Positions 16,326 to 28,601 of a DNA stretch of 64,000 nt are shown here, one piece after another. Each line of letters begins with the position of its first letter. The stretch's first letter is position 1. The stretch is from positions 62,001 to 126,000 of the forward strand of contig NZ_MTQO01000049.1 of the NCBI RefSeq assembly GCF_001984155.1, written 5' to 3'. Under the pieces are notes generated by a model. The model did not search any database. It was given only the letters and a program-made list of their open reading frames with translations, and was not told the origin of the DNA. The stretch is from Actinosynnema sp. ALI-1.44. GTDB taxonomy: Bacteria > Actinomycetota > Actinomycetes > Mycobacteriales > Pseudonocardiaceae. The position numbers and the translations under genes were made by a program.

Positions 16326-19300
16326 CTAAGGCAACTCAGGCAAACCAGGAGGAGTAACAGCCGGACGACTCTCCAAAGCCTCCACAGCCAACCGAACGGC
16401 AGTGTCCAATTGAGGATCCCGCCCAGCGGCATAATCCATAGGCGTAGTAGGAACCTCGACATCCGGATCCACACCGTGGTTCTCAACGCCCCACCCGGAC
16501 CCCTCCAGCCAAGTCCCATAGCAAGGCTGGGTCACCAGAGTCCCGTCGATCAAGTGGTAGCGCATGTCGATCCCGATGGTCCCGCCCCAGGTCCGCATAC
16601 CGACAACAGGGCCCAACCCGAGAGCCTTGATGGCGGCATTGACGATGTCCCCGTCGGAACCGGCCTGCTCATCGGCGATCGCAACGATGGGACCACGCGG
16701 AGCGTCCTGCGGATAGGTCTCTGGACGAGTGCCATCCCGGGCCACCTGCCACCCGATCACCCGCCGAGCCAGCTTCTCGATCACCAGCTGGGAAAGATGT
16801 CCACCGCGGTTCTCCCTGATGTCAACGACAAGCGCGTCCCTGCGCATCTCCAACCGCAAGTCCCGGTGCAGCTGAGCCCACCCGGCGGACAACATGTCGG
16901 GAACGTGCAAATACCCGACCTTGCCCGAGGACAACGAATGCACACGCTCACGCCGATCCGCGACCCAGGCGTGGTACCGCAAAGGCGTGTCGTCCAACAG
17001 AGGAACAACGACGACACGGCGCGGCGCACCACCGGCCGCCGGGCCAAGAGTCAGTTCGACAGGCTTACCAGCCGAACCAGCGAGCAAGGGCGCAGGACCC
17101 GCAGCCTCCACAACACGGCCGTCCACAGCAAGAATCGCGTCACCGACGCGAGCGGCGACGCCGGGCGCACGCAGCGGCGAGCGAGCTTCGGGATCCGAGG
17201 TCTCCGCGGGCAGGATCCGATCGATACGCCAGACACCCGCCGAATCCGGCGACAGATCAGCCCCCAGCAGCCCGACCCGAACACGAGCATCCGGCGAATC
17301 CCGGTTCTCGAAGACGTACGCGTGTGACGTCCCCAGCTCGCCCTGCACTTCCCACAGCAGGTCGCAGAGGTCGTCGTAGGATCCCAAGCGGGGCACCAGG
17401 AATCGGTAGCGGTCCAACTGCCCCGCCCAGTCGAGCCCGCCCATGTCGCTGCGCCAGAAGTGGTCGCGCATCAGCCGTCCGGCTTCGTCGTAGGACTGGC
17501 GCCACTCCGCGGGCGGGTCCACGGTCACCCGGATCCTGGACAGGTCGACGTCCACGTTGTCGGTGCTGTCGTCGTCCACCTTGTGGTCCGACGGCAGCAC
17601 GCGTAGGGATCGCCCGTCCTGCACCACGATTCGCTTGCCGTCGCCGCTCACCCTGAACTCGTCGAGCGCGTCGACGAGGGATTCCGCGCGGCGCTTGGCG
17701 AAGTCGAAGCGCTCGAGCGACGGCCGGGGTGGGCTGTCGTCGGTCGACGCCATGTCGTGGCCGAGTTCGCCGGTCAGCGGACGGGTCATCCACAGCACGC
17801 TGTCCTTGGCCGGGTACAGCGACCAGTACCGCGCCGACTCCACCGGGAAGGCGACCAGCCGGTCCGCGATGCCTTCCACGTCAACGGAAACGCGCGGTGT
17901 CTCGGCGTCGTCGGATTCTTTCTCGTCGTCGGGCTCGGTCACCGGGCGCCCCTGGACCTGGGGTGCGAACGGCGACGGCGTGGTGGCCGACAGCGGGACG
18001 AGGTACGGCCGGGAGCCGCCCGCGAAGTACATGTCGAACACGTGGGAGTCGTAGTGCGGGTCGAAGCTCCGCGCGGACAGGAACGCCAAGTACTTGCCGT
18101 CCAAGGTGAACACCGGTTCGTGGTCGTCGAACCGAAGCGGCGTCACGTCCACAATGGACAAACTAGTGGTGTCGGCCATCCTGATCTGGCGCAGCGGCGG
18201 CGGGCCGGGGTGCGACCAGGCCAGCCAGCCAGAGTCGGGCGAGAACTGCAGTCCGGTCGGATCTCCGTCGCGCACGTGGGTCACGGTCCTGGTCTCGCCG
18301 GTTTCCACCTCGGCGAGCAGGACCTTGCCGTCGTTGGTGGCGATGCCGACGCGCCGCCCGTCCGGCGCCGCGACGAGCTCGTGGACACGCCCGATCTGCC
18401 CCGCGCCGATCCGCCGCGGCGCGGCCTGCACCGAAGCCGGCCCGTCGACCGGCACGATCTCCAGCGCCTCGTCGCCGTCGACATCGGTCACCCACACGAC
18501 GTGCCCGGTAGCCCCGAGAACCTGGGGAAGCCGGGCCCGCACACCGGGTTGCGCGGACAGCACACGCGCGGGACCGTCCTGGTGGGTCAACCAGTGCACG
18601 GTCCCGCGAACCTCGACGACGCTGGCGCGACCGGTGTGGTCGGGTGTGGCCTCGTTCAGCGCGTACCGGGCCGAGATCGGGTACTGCTGACGCGAAACCC
18701 GCGACCCGCCGAGCCTGATCGGCAGTTGACGCGGCGACGCCTCAAGGCTGTCCAGGACCCAGATGTCGCCCGCCGAGTGGTACACCACGCGTGTGCCGTC
18801 CGTGGACGCGTTGCGGGCGTAGAACTCGTGTTCGGTGTGGCGCCGCAGGTCCGTGCCGTCGGGCAGGCACGAGTAGACGCTGCCGATGCCCTCGTGGTCG
18901 GACAGGAACGCGATCCGGTCGCCGACCCACATCGGCGACACCAGGCTGGAGTCCAGTTCGGGCAGGATGCGGGTGAACTCGCCGGATCCGGCGGTGTCCA
19001 CCCAGAACCGGCCGACTGTGCCGCCGCGGTACCGCTTCCACCACGCGGGCTCCACCGATTCCCGCGTCTGCACCAGCACCGCGCCGTCCTCGCGGTAGGT
19101 GATGTCGCCGAGCGGCCCCCACGGCAACTGCCGGGGCTGACCGTCGAGCGGGACGGCGTACGCCCACGTCCGGCGGAACTGCGCCTGACCGGCGGAGCTG
19201 ATCGCGAGCACCTCACCGGACGAGTTCCAGCCGAGTGCGGTGGTCTTGACCGATCCCCAGTAGGTCAGCCTGCGGCTTTCCCCGCCGTCGACCGGTGCCA

Positions 19301-19508
19301 CGTACGCCTCCGGCTCGACGTCACGGGTGCTCGTCCAGACGACGTGCTGCCCGTCCGGCGAGATCCTCGGCCGGGTGACCGGAACCTGGTCGGCGGACAC
19401 CCGCCACGCCCGGCCACCGTCCATCGGCGCGAGCCAGACGTCGTCCTCGGCCACGAACGTGACCAGATCGCCGTGCAGGTGGGGAAACCGGAGATACGCG
19501 TTGCTCAC
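16326..19508 (-). CDS. Tricorn protease homologue
   Basis: A protein of 1060 residues with the tricorn layout: two beta-propellers over about the first 650 residues (repeated SPDGQHVVW, SPDSGWLAWS and DGKYLAFLSAR motifs), a helical region, a PDZ domain near 770-840 and a C-terminal S41-type peptidase core. The catalytic set is visible: SH in GTSHAYVFEN (near 732), the nucleophile Ser951 with Asp in AGSDGD, and Glu1009 in GWGVENHGVDPD. The 58-residue spacing between the last two matches the archaeal enzyme. It would degrade oligopeptides in the cytoplasm downstream of the proteasome or Clp. The start GTG at 19508 gives VSNAYLRFPHLHGD. MazG lies ten bases upstream. Confidence 0.93.
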   Translation of the reverse strand: MSNAYLRFPHLHGDLVTFVAEDDVWLAPMDGGRAWRVSADQVPVTRPRISPDGQHVVWTSTRDVEPEAYVAPVDGGESRRLTYWGSVKTTALGWNSSGEVLAISSAGQAQFRRTWAYAVPLDGQPRQLPWGPLGDITYREDGAVLVQTRESVEPAWWKRYRGGTVGRFWVDTAGSGEFTRILPELDSSLVSPMWVGDRIAFLSDHEGIGSVYSCLPDGTDLRRHTEHEFYARNASTDGTRVVYHSAGDIWVLDSLEASPRQLPIRLGGSRVSRQQYPISARYALNEATPDHTGRASVVEVRGTVHWLTHQDGPARVLSAQPGVRARLPQVLGATGHVVWVTDVDGDEALEIVPVDGPASVQAAPRRIGAGQIGRVHELVAAPDGRRVGIATNDGKVLLAEVETGETRTVTHVRDGDPTGLQFSPDSGWLAWSHPGPPPLRQIRMADTTSLSIVDVTPLRFDDHEPVFTLDGKYLAFLSARSFDPHYDSHVFDMYFAGGSRPYLVPLSATTPSPFAPQVQGRPVTEPDDEKESDDAETPRVSVDVEGIADRLVAFPVESARYWSLYPAKDSVLWMTRPLTGELGHDMASTDDSPPRPSLERFDFAKRRAESLVDALDEFRVSGDGKRIVVQDGRSLRVLPSDHKVDDDSTDNVDVDLSRIRVTVDPPAEWRQSYDEAGRLMRDHFWRSDMGGLDWAGQLDRYRFLVPRLGSYDDLCDLLWEVQGELGTSHAYVFENRDSPDARVRVGLLGADLSPDSAGVWRIDRILPAETSDPEARSPLRAPGVAARVGDAILAVDGRVVEAAGPAPLLAGSAGKPVELTLGPAAGGAPRRVVVVPLLDDTPLRYHAWVADRRERVHSLSSGKVGYLHVPDMLSAGWAQLHRDLRLEMRRDALVVDIRENRGGHLSQLVIEKLARRVIGWQVARDGTRPETYPQDAPRGPIVAIADEQAGSDGDIVNAAIKALGLGPVVGMRTWGGTIGIDMRYHLIDGTLVTQPCYGTWLEGSGWGVENHGVDPDVEVPTTPMDYAAGRDPQLDTAVRLAVEALESRPAVTPPGLPELP

Positions 19509-19518
19509 CAGTCCCAAC

Positions 19519-20214
19519 TTACCTGGGCCAGAACCGGCGCCAATCCTGCTCGGACAACGCCGACGGGTCCAGGCCCGCGTCCTTGGCGGCGCGTTCGGCG
19601 GTCCGGACGTCCTCGGCGAACTTCCGGGCGACCGAGCGGACATCGCCTTCCGGCTCCTCGCCCGAGATCTTGGCGCGGGCGGCCGTCGTGAAAAGCTGCT
19701 CGGCCGGGCTGTCCCCGGAGGGCAGCAGGTCGACGGGGAAACCGGCGCGAGCGGTGCGCTGGGCGAGCTTCGCGGCCAGTGCCAGCGCGGGTGCGCCGAG
19801 CGCGACGCCGTCGATGCTGGATTCCCGCTTCTTCTCGACCTGCTTGAGCTCCTCCCAGCGCTTCTCCTGCGTCGCGGAGTCGCGGACTTCCGGGTCCGTC
19901 GCGAAGACGTGCGGGTGCCGCCCGATCAGCTTCGCCGACAGGGTCGCGGCCACGTCGTCGATGGTGAACGGGTCGTCCGGGTCTTCCTGCGCCACCCTGG
20001 CGTGGAACAGCACCTGCAGCAGCACGTCGCCGAGTTCCTCACGCAGCGCGGCGCGGTCGCCGTCCTCGATGGCCTCGATCAGCTCGAAGCACTCCTCGAT
20101 CAGGTACTGCCGCAGCGACTCGTGGGTCTGCTCGGCGTCCCACGGGCACCCGCCCGGTGAGCGGAGGCGGTCCATGACCACCACCGCTTCGAGCAGCTTC
20201 TCGCCGGGGGTCAC
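19519..20214 (-). CDS. mazG: Nucleoside triphosphate pyrophosphohydrolase MazG
   Basis: A protein of 231 residues. The N-terminal half carries the MazG metal-binding helices (CPWDAEQTHESLRQYLIEE, then ELIEAIEDGDRAALREELGD). The C-terminal part is a less conserved all-alpha region. The enzyme hydrolyses (d)NTPs to NMP and pyrophosphate and helps clear aberrant nucleotides. The GTG start overlaps the stop of the SurA-like lipoprotein gene (GTGA). It sits in the mfd-(SurA-like)-mazG-tricorn run, and the mfd-mazG neighbourhood is conserved in mycobacteria. Confidence 0.92.
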   Translation of the reverse strand: MTPGEKLLEAVVVMDRLRSPGGCPWDAEQTHESLRQYLIEECFELIEAIEDGDRAALREELGDVLLQVLFHARVAQEDPDDPFTIDDVAATLSAKLIGRHPHVFATDPEVRDSATQEKRWEELKQVEKKRESSIDGVALGAPALALAAKLAQRTARAGFPVDLLPSGDSPAEQLFTTAARAKISGEEPEGDVRSVARKFAEDVRTAERAAKDAGLDPSALSEQDWRRFWPR

Positions 20215-21170
20215 GGCTTCGGGGTCTTGACCTGCAGGACGGTGCTGGCCGCGGCCGCTTCCTCACCGGAGACGACCTTCAGCGTCACCGGGTCCCACGA
20301 GCCGTACCGGGGGTTCGGGTGGATGCCGGTCTGCTGAGCCAGGGACACGAGCTGGGCCTGGCCGACCTGGGCCAGCTGGAGCGGGTCGACCGAGGTGGGG
20401 TCGAAGCCCTGCGGCGGCTGCGCGGGCTGCTTGCTCTTGAGGTAGAAGACGACGTAGCCGCCGGTCTCGCCGCCCAGCCTGGTCGCGGTGACCGTGCCGG
20501 TCGGCAGGTTGAACAGCGGGGACGACGCCGCCTGCATCAGCGACTGCGGGTCGCGGGCTTTCGCCGGGTCCTGGGTCTGGCCGATGATCGCCTCCTGCGC
20601 CGGGTTCGGCACGGCCTGCATCAGCTCGGCCGACTTGGCCGGGTTCTCCGCGACCTTCTTGGCCAGCGCCTGCGCGTCCTCGAGCTTCTGCGGGAACGCG
20701 GCGTCGAACGTGACGGCGGAGCGGCCGACCGCACGGCCACCGAGCTCGATCAGCGCCAGCCGGGTGCGGGTGATGTCCTTGGCCGGGAAGGCGGCGTCCA
20801 CGATCGACTGGAACGGGTCACCCTGGGTGGCCTGCGGACCGGTCAACGACGGGACCGACTGCTCGACGAGCTGTTCGTCGATGGTGATGCCCGACTTCTT
20901 CACCGCGTCGGCGGTCAGCTGGTTGAGCGCCTGCTGCGTGACGATGCCACGCGAGACCACGTCCAGCTTGCGCTGGCGGGCCTGGTCCTGCGCGGCCTTG
21001 TTGGTGGCCAGCAGGTCGTTGAGCTTCTGCTGGACCTGTTCGACGGTCGACACGGTCACGTCACCAACGGTCAGGGCGACCTTGGGGTCTCCCTGCCCGG
21101 CACTGCACCCGGCCACGAGCAGGGTGGTCGCGGCGAGCATCCCGATTGAGCGGCGCATGGCAGTCGTCAC
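20211..21170 (-). CDS. SurA N-terminal-domain-like lipoprotein
   Basis: A protein of 319 residues with a lipoprotein signal (MLAATTLLVAGCSAG; lipidated Cys in the lipobox). The first 130 mature residues resemble the SurA-type N-terminal helical domain (VTVSTVEQVQQKLNDLLATN, DVVSRGIVTQQALNQL). No parvulin isomerase core is recognisable, so a chaperone-like or peptide-binding role at the outer face of the membrane is more likely than isomerase activity. The start is a GTG with GAGAGG about nine bases upstream. It lies 28 bases after mfd and is coupled to mazG. Confidence 0.8.
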   Translation of the reverse strand: MTTAMRRSIGMLAATTLLVAGCSAGQGDPKVALTVGDVTVSTVEQVQQKLNDLLATNKAAQDQARQRKLDVVSRGIVTQQALNQLTADAVKKSGITIDEQLVEQSVPSLTGPQATQGDPFQSIVDAAFPAKDITRTRLALIELGGRAVGRSAVTFDAAFPQKLEDAQALAKKVAENPAKSAELMQAVPNPAQEAIIGQTQDPAKARDPQSLMQAASSPLFNLPTGTVTATRLGGETGGYVVFYLKSKQPAQPPQGFDPTSVDPLQLAQVGQAQLVSLAQQTGIHPNPRYGSWDPVTLKVVSGEEAAAASTVLQVKTPKP

Positions 21171-21198
21171 GGTGATTAGCCTCTCACAGCCGGATCGT

Positions 21199-24756
<3,558 letters not shown>

Positions 24757-24778
24757 GGAAGCTTCCCCTTGCCGAAGA

Positions 24779-24812
24779 GTCGGACCCGACAAGCTTACGT
24801 CGAAGGTCCGAC
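24779..24812. promoter_or_regulatory. Inverted repeat in mfd/hypothetical divergent region
   Basis: GTCGGACC (24779-24786) and GGTCCGAC (24805-24812) are perfect eight-base arms 18 bases apart, between the divergent starts at 24756 and 24841. This is a possible operator; the regulator is unknown. Confidence 0.35.
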
Positions 24813-24840
24813 AGCGCAGGGCGACCGCTACGGTTCGGGC

Positions 24841-25164
24841 GTGACCCGACGACCGCTCAACGACGCGGAACGCGCGGTGCTGCGCCGAATCCTGGCCGCA
24901 CACCCCGGGCTGCTCGCCCAGCTCGACCACGCCGAGGTGACCTCGGCGTGGTCGGAGGGCTCACTCAGTGTGGACATCGAGGTGCCGAACGCGACCCCGG
25001 CCGAAGGCATATCGGGCGTACTGCCCGGCTACGCGTACGTCGAAGACATCGGTGAACTGCTCGTCTGGGTCGACAAGGGTGTCCTCGCGGCGTTGGAATA
25101 CGCCTGGCACACCGACGAGCCGCCGACGGAACTGCCCTCACCCGACCGGATCACCCTCGTCTGA
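24841..25164 (+). CDS. Conserved hypothetical protein
   Basis: A protein of 107 residues that I do not recognise. It starts with a helical stretch ([16 protein letters not shown]), followed by strand-like sequence ([15 protein letters not shown]) and an aromatic, acidic C-terminal half ([18 protein letters not shown], then [10 protein letters not shown]). There is no signal peptide or membrane segment. The GTG at 24841 may be leaderless, since no clear ribosome site precedes it. Its 3' end overlaps the convergent small gene on the other strand by 27 bases. Being compact, acidic and next to other orphan genes it could be an immunity-type protein, but this is a guess. Confidence 0.6.
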   Translation: MTRRPLNDAERAVLRRILAAHPGLLAQLDHAEVTSAWSEGSLSVDIEVPNATPAEGISGVLPGYAYVEDIGELLVWVDKGVLAALEYAWHTDEPPTELPSPDRITLV

Positions 25165-25365
25165 GCCGGTCGCCCGCAGGTCCCGGAGTGCCTCGGTGCC
25201 GACGGTGATCAGCTGCTCCAGGCCGTCTTCCGTGGCCACGAAGTCGAATCCGTCGGTCCGGCCGCCGAGGGTGAACTCCACTTCGTTGGCGCAGACGTTG
25301 TATTCGATGTGGCACCGGTTCTCGATCTTGAACCAGGCGCTGACCTGGACCCCGTTGTAGGACAC
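25138..25365 (-). CDS. Small hypothetical protein
   Basis: A protein of 75 residues starting at a GTG with GGGAGTGG five bases upstream. The composition is protein-like, with Trp, His and two Cys (VSAWFKIENRCHIEYNVCAN), then a strand-rich part (EVEFTLGGRTDGFDFVAT) and a helix (GLEQLITVGTEALRDL). No family is recognised. It is transcribed away from the XRE regulator gene, sharing the 119-base region 25366-25484. That region carries CTCGGCTG (25407-25414) and CAGCCGAG (25457-25464) as inverted repeats. A link to the XRE-DUF397 pair is possible. Confidence 0.5.
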   Translation of the reverse strand: MSYNGVQVSAWFKIENRCHIEYNVCANEVEFTLGGRTDGFDFVATEDGLEQLITVGTEALRDLRATGSDEGDPVG

Positions 25366-25484
25366 GCCGAACCACTCCCATCCGATGAGGACCGAGACTT
25401 GCTACGCTCGGCTGTAAGCGACCTTGAGCGATCAGCATAGGGTGCGAGTCTCATTTCAGCCGAGCCTCGAAAGGGTGAACCTCG

Positions 25485-26333
25485 ATGCCTTCCGGTCAGC
25501 GTCGAACCGCCGAACGCATCCAAGTCGGCACCACGCTCAAACGAATGCGCCTGGAAGCGGGCTTCGATCGAGAGGTGCCCGCCGGAAAACTCGGCATCAC
25601 CTCGACGACGCTCAGCAACATGGAACAGGGCCGAACCAAGATCGCCCACGCCAGACTGGCCCGGCTGCTCGAACTCTATGACGTTCCCGAAGACCAGGCC
25701 GCCGACTTGATCGCAGTCAACCGCGAGGCACACCGATCGGTGGCACGTGTGCCAAGGGGCGCCGCGATCCAACCGCACCAGCGCCGCTGTGCCGACGTGA
25801 TCGCGGCGGCGACAGCGATCCAGTACTACAGCCCCGAGATCTTCCCCGGCATCTTGCAGTCCAGGAGCTACGCCCAAGCGATCATGGCGCGCTGGGGCCA
25901 CACCACCGACAAGCTCGGTGTGCGGCTCAACTTCCGGCTGACCTTGAGCGAAGTCCTGACCCGCCCCGAAGAAGCACTCGAACTCCGGGCCGTGGTCGGC
26001 GAAGCAGCGCTGCACAAGAACATCGGCGGCTACGCGGTGATGCGCGAGCAACTGACGCACGTTCGCGATCTCTGCAGGCAACAGCCCAACATCACAGTCC
26101 AAGTCCTGCCGCTGAACGCCCGCGAACATCAACTTCTCGGCGCCACTCTCACCATCTACGAGATCGCCAACCTGGCGACCCTGGCCAGCGTCGACACCAG
26201 TGTCAACGAGCACTTCCTCGAACACGACTCACTGATCGCCGAGGCGGCCCGCCGGTTCGACGACGTGCGACTTACGGCCCTGGATCCGTTGACCAGCCTC
26301 GATATGATCGATGAACTCGCAACTCGTCGGTGA
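25485..26333 (+). CDS. XRE-family regulator with DUF5753 domain
   Basis: A protein of 282 residues. A helix-turn-helix of the XRE type spans about residues 12-67 (VGTTLKRMRLEAGF, then KLGITSTTLSNMEQGRTKI). A DUF5753 domain follows (IQYYSPEIFPGILQSRSYAQ, ALHKNIGGYAVMREQL, NITVQVLPL). Such proteins are abundant in Streptomyces and Pseudonocardiales and form pairs with DUF397 genes, as here with the gene 12 bases downstream. Some known pairs affect development or antibiotic production. The ATG at 25485 has GGGTGA upstream. Confidence 0.92.
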   Translation: MPSGQRRTAERIQVGTTLKRMRLEAGFDREVPAGKLGITSTTLSNMEQGRTKIAHARLARLLELYDVPEDQAADLIAVNREAHRSVARVPRGAAIQPHQRRCADVIAAATAIQYYSPEIFPGILQSRSYAQAIMARWGHTTDKLGVRLNFRLTLSEVLTRPEEALELRAVVGEAALHKNIGGYAVMREQLTHVRDLCRQQPNITVQVLPLNAREHQLLGATLTIYEIANLATLASVDTSVNEHFLEHDSLIAEAARRFDDVRLTALDPLTSLDMIDELATRR

Positions 26334-26345
26334 AGTGAGGCGAAC

Positions 26346-26552
26346 ATGGCGCTGGAACCCAACACCTGGACCAAGTTCTCCGGCGGCGGGAGCAACTGCG
26401 TCGAGGTCATGCTGACCGACACCGCTGTCCTCGTCCGCAACTCCCACCACCCCGACGCGGGCACCCTCACCTTCACCCACGCCGAATGGGACTCCCACAC
26501 CCAGGGCCAGAAACTCGGCGTCTTCGACCTGCCTCGCTGGAACTCTCGCTAG
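26346..26552 (+). CDS. DUF397 domain protein
   Basis: A protein of 68 residues with the DUF397 pattern: WTKFSGGGSNCVEV, VLVRNSHHPDAGTLTFTHAEW, and a hydrophobic end. It is the usual small partner of XRE-DUF5753 regulators and is thought to act with them in a toxin-antitoxin-like or signalling pair. The ATG has GAGG six bases upstream. Its stop overlaps the stop of the convergent enoyl-CoA hydratase gene by four bases. Confidence 0.88.
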   Translation: MALEPNTWTKFSGGGSNCVEVMLTDTAVLVRNSHHPDAGTLTFTHAEWDSHTQGQKLGVFDLPRWNSR

Positions 26553-27301
26553 AACTTCGGGGCGCGCTTCTCCAGGAAAGCCCGCACACCTTCCGCGTAG
26601 TCGGCGCTGTGCACGGCCTCGTCGTACAAGGCGCGGACGCTGTCGTCCTCGTGTTCCCCGTCGGCGATCCGGTTGATGATCTTCTTCGAGCCCCGGACCG
26701 TCACCTGGGCGCGACCGGCGATCGTGTCCGCCAGCTCCTTCGCCCGTGCTTCCAGGTCGCCGACCGGGTGCAGCTCGTTGACCAGGCCGATCCGCAGTGC
26801 CGTCGCCGCGTCGATGATCTCGCTGGTGAACAGGATCTGCTTCGCCCACGCCTTGCCCACCGCGTCGACCAGCTGCTTCGTCGACGTGAAGCTGTAGACG
26901 ATGCCGAGCTTCGCCGGGGTGATCCCGAAGCGCGCGTTGTCCGCCGCGATCCGCATGTCGCAGGCCAGTGCGATCTCACAGCCGCCGCCGATGCAGAACC
27001 CGTTGACCACCGCGATCGTCGGCTGCGGGAACTCCGTGATCGCGCGCTCGGCCGCGTGCACGATCTCGCCGTATCGGGCCGCGCCGTCCGCGCCGGAGCG
27101 CAGCGACTCGAACTCCGCGATGTCCGCGCCCGCCGAGAAGTGCTCGCCGCCCTGGATCAGCAGGACCCTGATGTCCGGGCCCAGCGACCCGAGCAGTCCG
27201 GGGATCGCCGCCCACATGTCCAGGTTCAGCGCGTTGCGCTTGTCCGGCCGGTCGATCGTCAGCGTCGCGACGGCCCCGGCCGTCTCCATCCTGAGATGCA
27301 C
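26549..27301 (-). CDS. Enoyl-CoA hydratase/isomerase family protein
   Basis: A protein of about 250 residues of the crotonase superfamily. The N-terminal block VATLTIDRPDKRNALNLDMW, the oxyanion-hole loops GGEHFSAGADIAEF and GFCIGGGCEIALACD, and TPAKLGIVYSFTSTKQL are all visible. It acts on acyl-CoA thioesters, probably hydration or isomerisation in fatty-acid or related catabolism; the exact substrate cannot be read. I took the GTG at 27301 (MHLRMETAG), but the ATG four codons downstream is possible. It is divergent from the PQQ dehydrogenase across 72 bases. Confidence 0.85.
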   Translation of the reverse strand: MHLRMETAGAVATLTIDRPDKRNALNLDMWAAIPGLLGSLGPDIRVLLIQGGEHFSAGADIAEFESLRSGADGAARYGEIVHAAERAITEFPQPTIAVVNGFCIGGGCEIALACDMRIAADNARFGITPAKLGIVYSFTSTKQLVDAVGKAWAKQILFTSEIIDAATALRIGLVNELHPVGDLEARAKELADTIAGRAQVTVRGSKKIINRIADGEHEDDSVRALYDEAVHSADYAEGVRAFLEKRAPKF

Positions 27302-27373
27302 GCCCCCAGCGTGACACGCCCCGACACATGCGACACGTGCGTAACCACACACGAACCGGACATTGCGGAGCGC

Positions 27374-28597
27374 ATGCTTGTCCTCATGCGACGAACAGCT
27401 GTGCTCCTCGTCACAATCGCCGCCACCCTGTCCGCGTGCAGCGAGTCCTCCGCGGGCCGAGTACCCCCGCCGACCGGCGCCACCGATCAGCAGCCGAGCA
27501 CGCCGCAGGAGTCCAAGGCGCCCGGTCTGAAGATCGAAACGGTCGCGGGCGGCCTGGAGCACGGCTGGGACATCGCGTTCCTGCCCGACGGCAAAGCACT
27601 GGTCAGCCAGCGGCCCGGCAAGCTCGCGTTGCTGTCGTCGACCAAGCAGGGTGCGACAGTCACGCAGGTCCAGGCCGATTTCGACGACGTGCTCGTCGCC
27701 GGTGAAGGCGGCCTGATGGGCATGGTGCCCGCCCCGGACTTCGCCACGAGCCGCGAGTTCATCACGTGCCAGACGTACCGGGAGAACGGCGTCGCCAGGG
27801 ACATCCGGCTGGTGCGCTGGCGCCTGGCTCCCGACGGCACGAGCGCGCAGCGGGTGAACGTCATGCTGTCGGGTTTCCCGGTCGCGCAGGGCGGCAGGCA
27901 CTCCGGGTGCCGTCCGACCATCGCCCCGGACGGCGCACTGCTGGTGGGCACCGGTGACACGGCCCGTCCCGCGCCGTCGCAGGACCGCACGAACCTCGGC
28001 GGCAAGGTCCTCCGGCTGGACGTGAAGACCGGCGGCCCGGCGCCCGGCAACCCGTTCGCGAACTCGAAGAACGGCAACGAGCAGCGGGTCTACACCTACG
28101 GCCACCGCAACGTGCAGGGCGTGGCGATCCGCCCGGGCAACGGCCAGGTGATCACGGCCGAACACGGCCCGGACAAGAACGACGAGGTCAACATCGAACT
28201 GGCGGGCAAGAACTACGGCTGGGACCCGTCGCAGGGCGGCCGCGTCACCAGCTATGACGAGGACGTCCCGATGACGGACTTGAAACGCTTCCCCGACGCG
28301 ATCCCGGCACTGTGGGAGTCCGGCGACCGCACCGAGGCGGTCTGCGCGGCGGCGTTCCTCGACGGCCCGCAGTGGCGTGACCTGAACGGCTCGCTGGTGG
28401 TGACCGCGCTGAAGGGCGCGAAACTCCTGCTGTTCAAACTGGACGACGCGGGCAAAGTGCAGTCGGTGTCCGTTCCGCCCGAGTTCGACGACGACTACGG
28501 CCGGTTGCGCGCCGCACGCCAGGGCCCGGACGGCGCCCTCTACCTGACGACTTCGAACGGAACCGACGACAAACTGCTGCGGGTCACGCGAAGCTAG
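27374..28597 (+). CDS. PQQ-dependent sugar dehydrogenase lipoprotein
   Basis: A protein of 407 residues with a lipoprotein signal (VTIAATLSACSES). The mature part is a six-bladed propeller of the soluble aldose dehydrogenase type: GGLEHGWDIAFLPDGKALV, the His-containing QGGRHSGCRPTI, GTGDTARP, YTYGHRNVQGVAIRPGNGQV and EHGPDKNDEVNIE. These enzymes oxidise sugars with PQQ and calcium outside the membrane. No PQQ biosynthesis genes are in the window. The ATG at 27374 has GGAG close upstream; the one at 27386 lacks a site. Only four bases separate it from the SARP regulator. Confidence 0.88.
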   Translation: MLVLMRRTAVLLVTIAATLSACSESSAGRVPPPTGATDQQPSTPQESKAPGLKIETVAGGLEHGWDIAFLPDGKALVSQRPGKLALLSSTKQGATVTQVQADFDDVLVAGEGGLMGMVPAPDFATSREFITCQTYRENGVARDIRLVRWRLAPDGTSAQRVNVMLSGFPVAQGGRHSGCRPTIAPDGALLVGTGDTARPAPSQDRTNLGGKVLRLDVKTGGPAPGNPFANSKNGNEQRVYTYGHRNVQGVAIRPGNGQVITAEHGPDKNDEVNIELAGKNYGWDPSQGGRVTSYDEDVPMTDLKRFPDAIPALWESGDRTEAVCAAAFLDGPQWRDLNGSLVVTALKGAKLLLFKLDDAGKVQSVSVPPEFDDDYGRLRAARQGPDGALYLTTSNGTDDKLLRVTRS

Positions 28598-28601
28598 CCG
28601 G

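Noticed and set aside
17757-19691. 644-codon frame on the + strand opposite the tricorn gene
   Set aside because: This is an antisense shadow; the tricorn product has full domain support.
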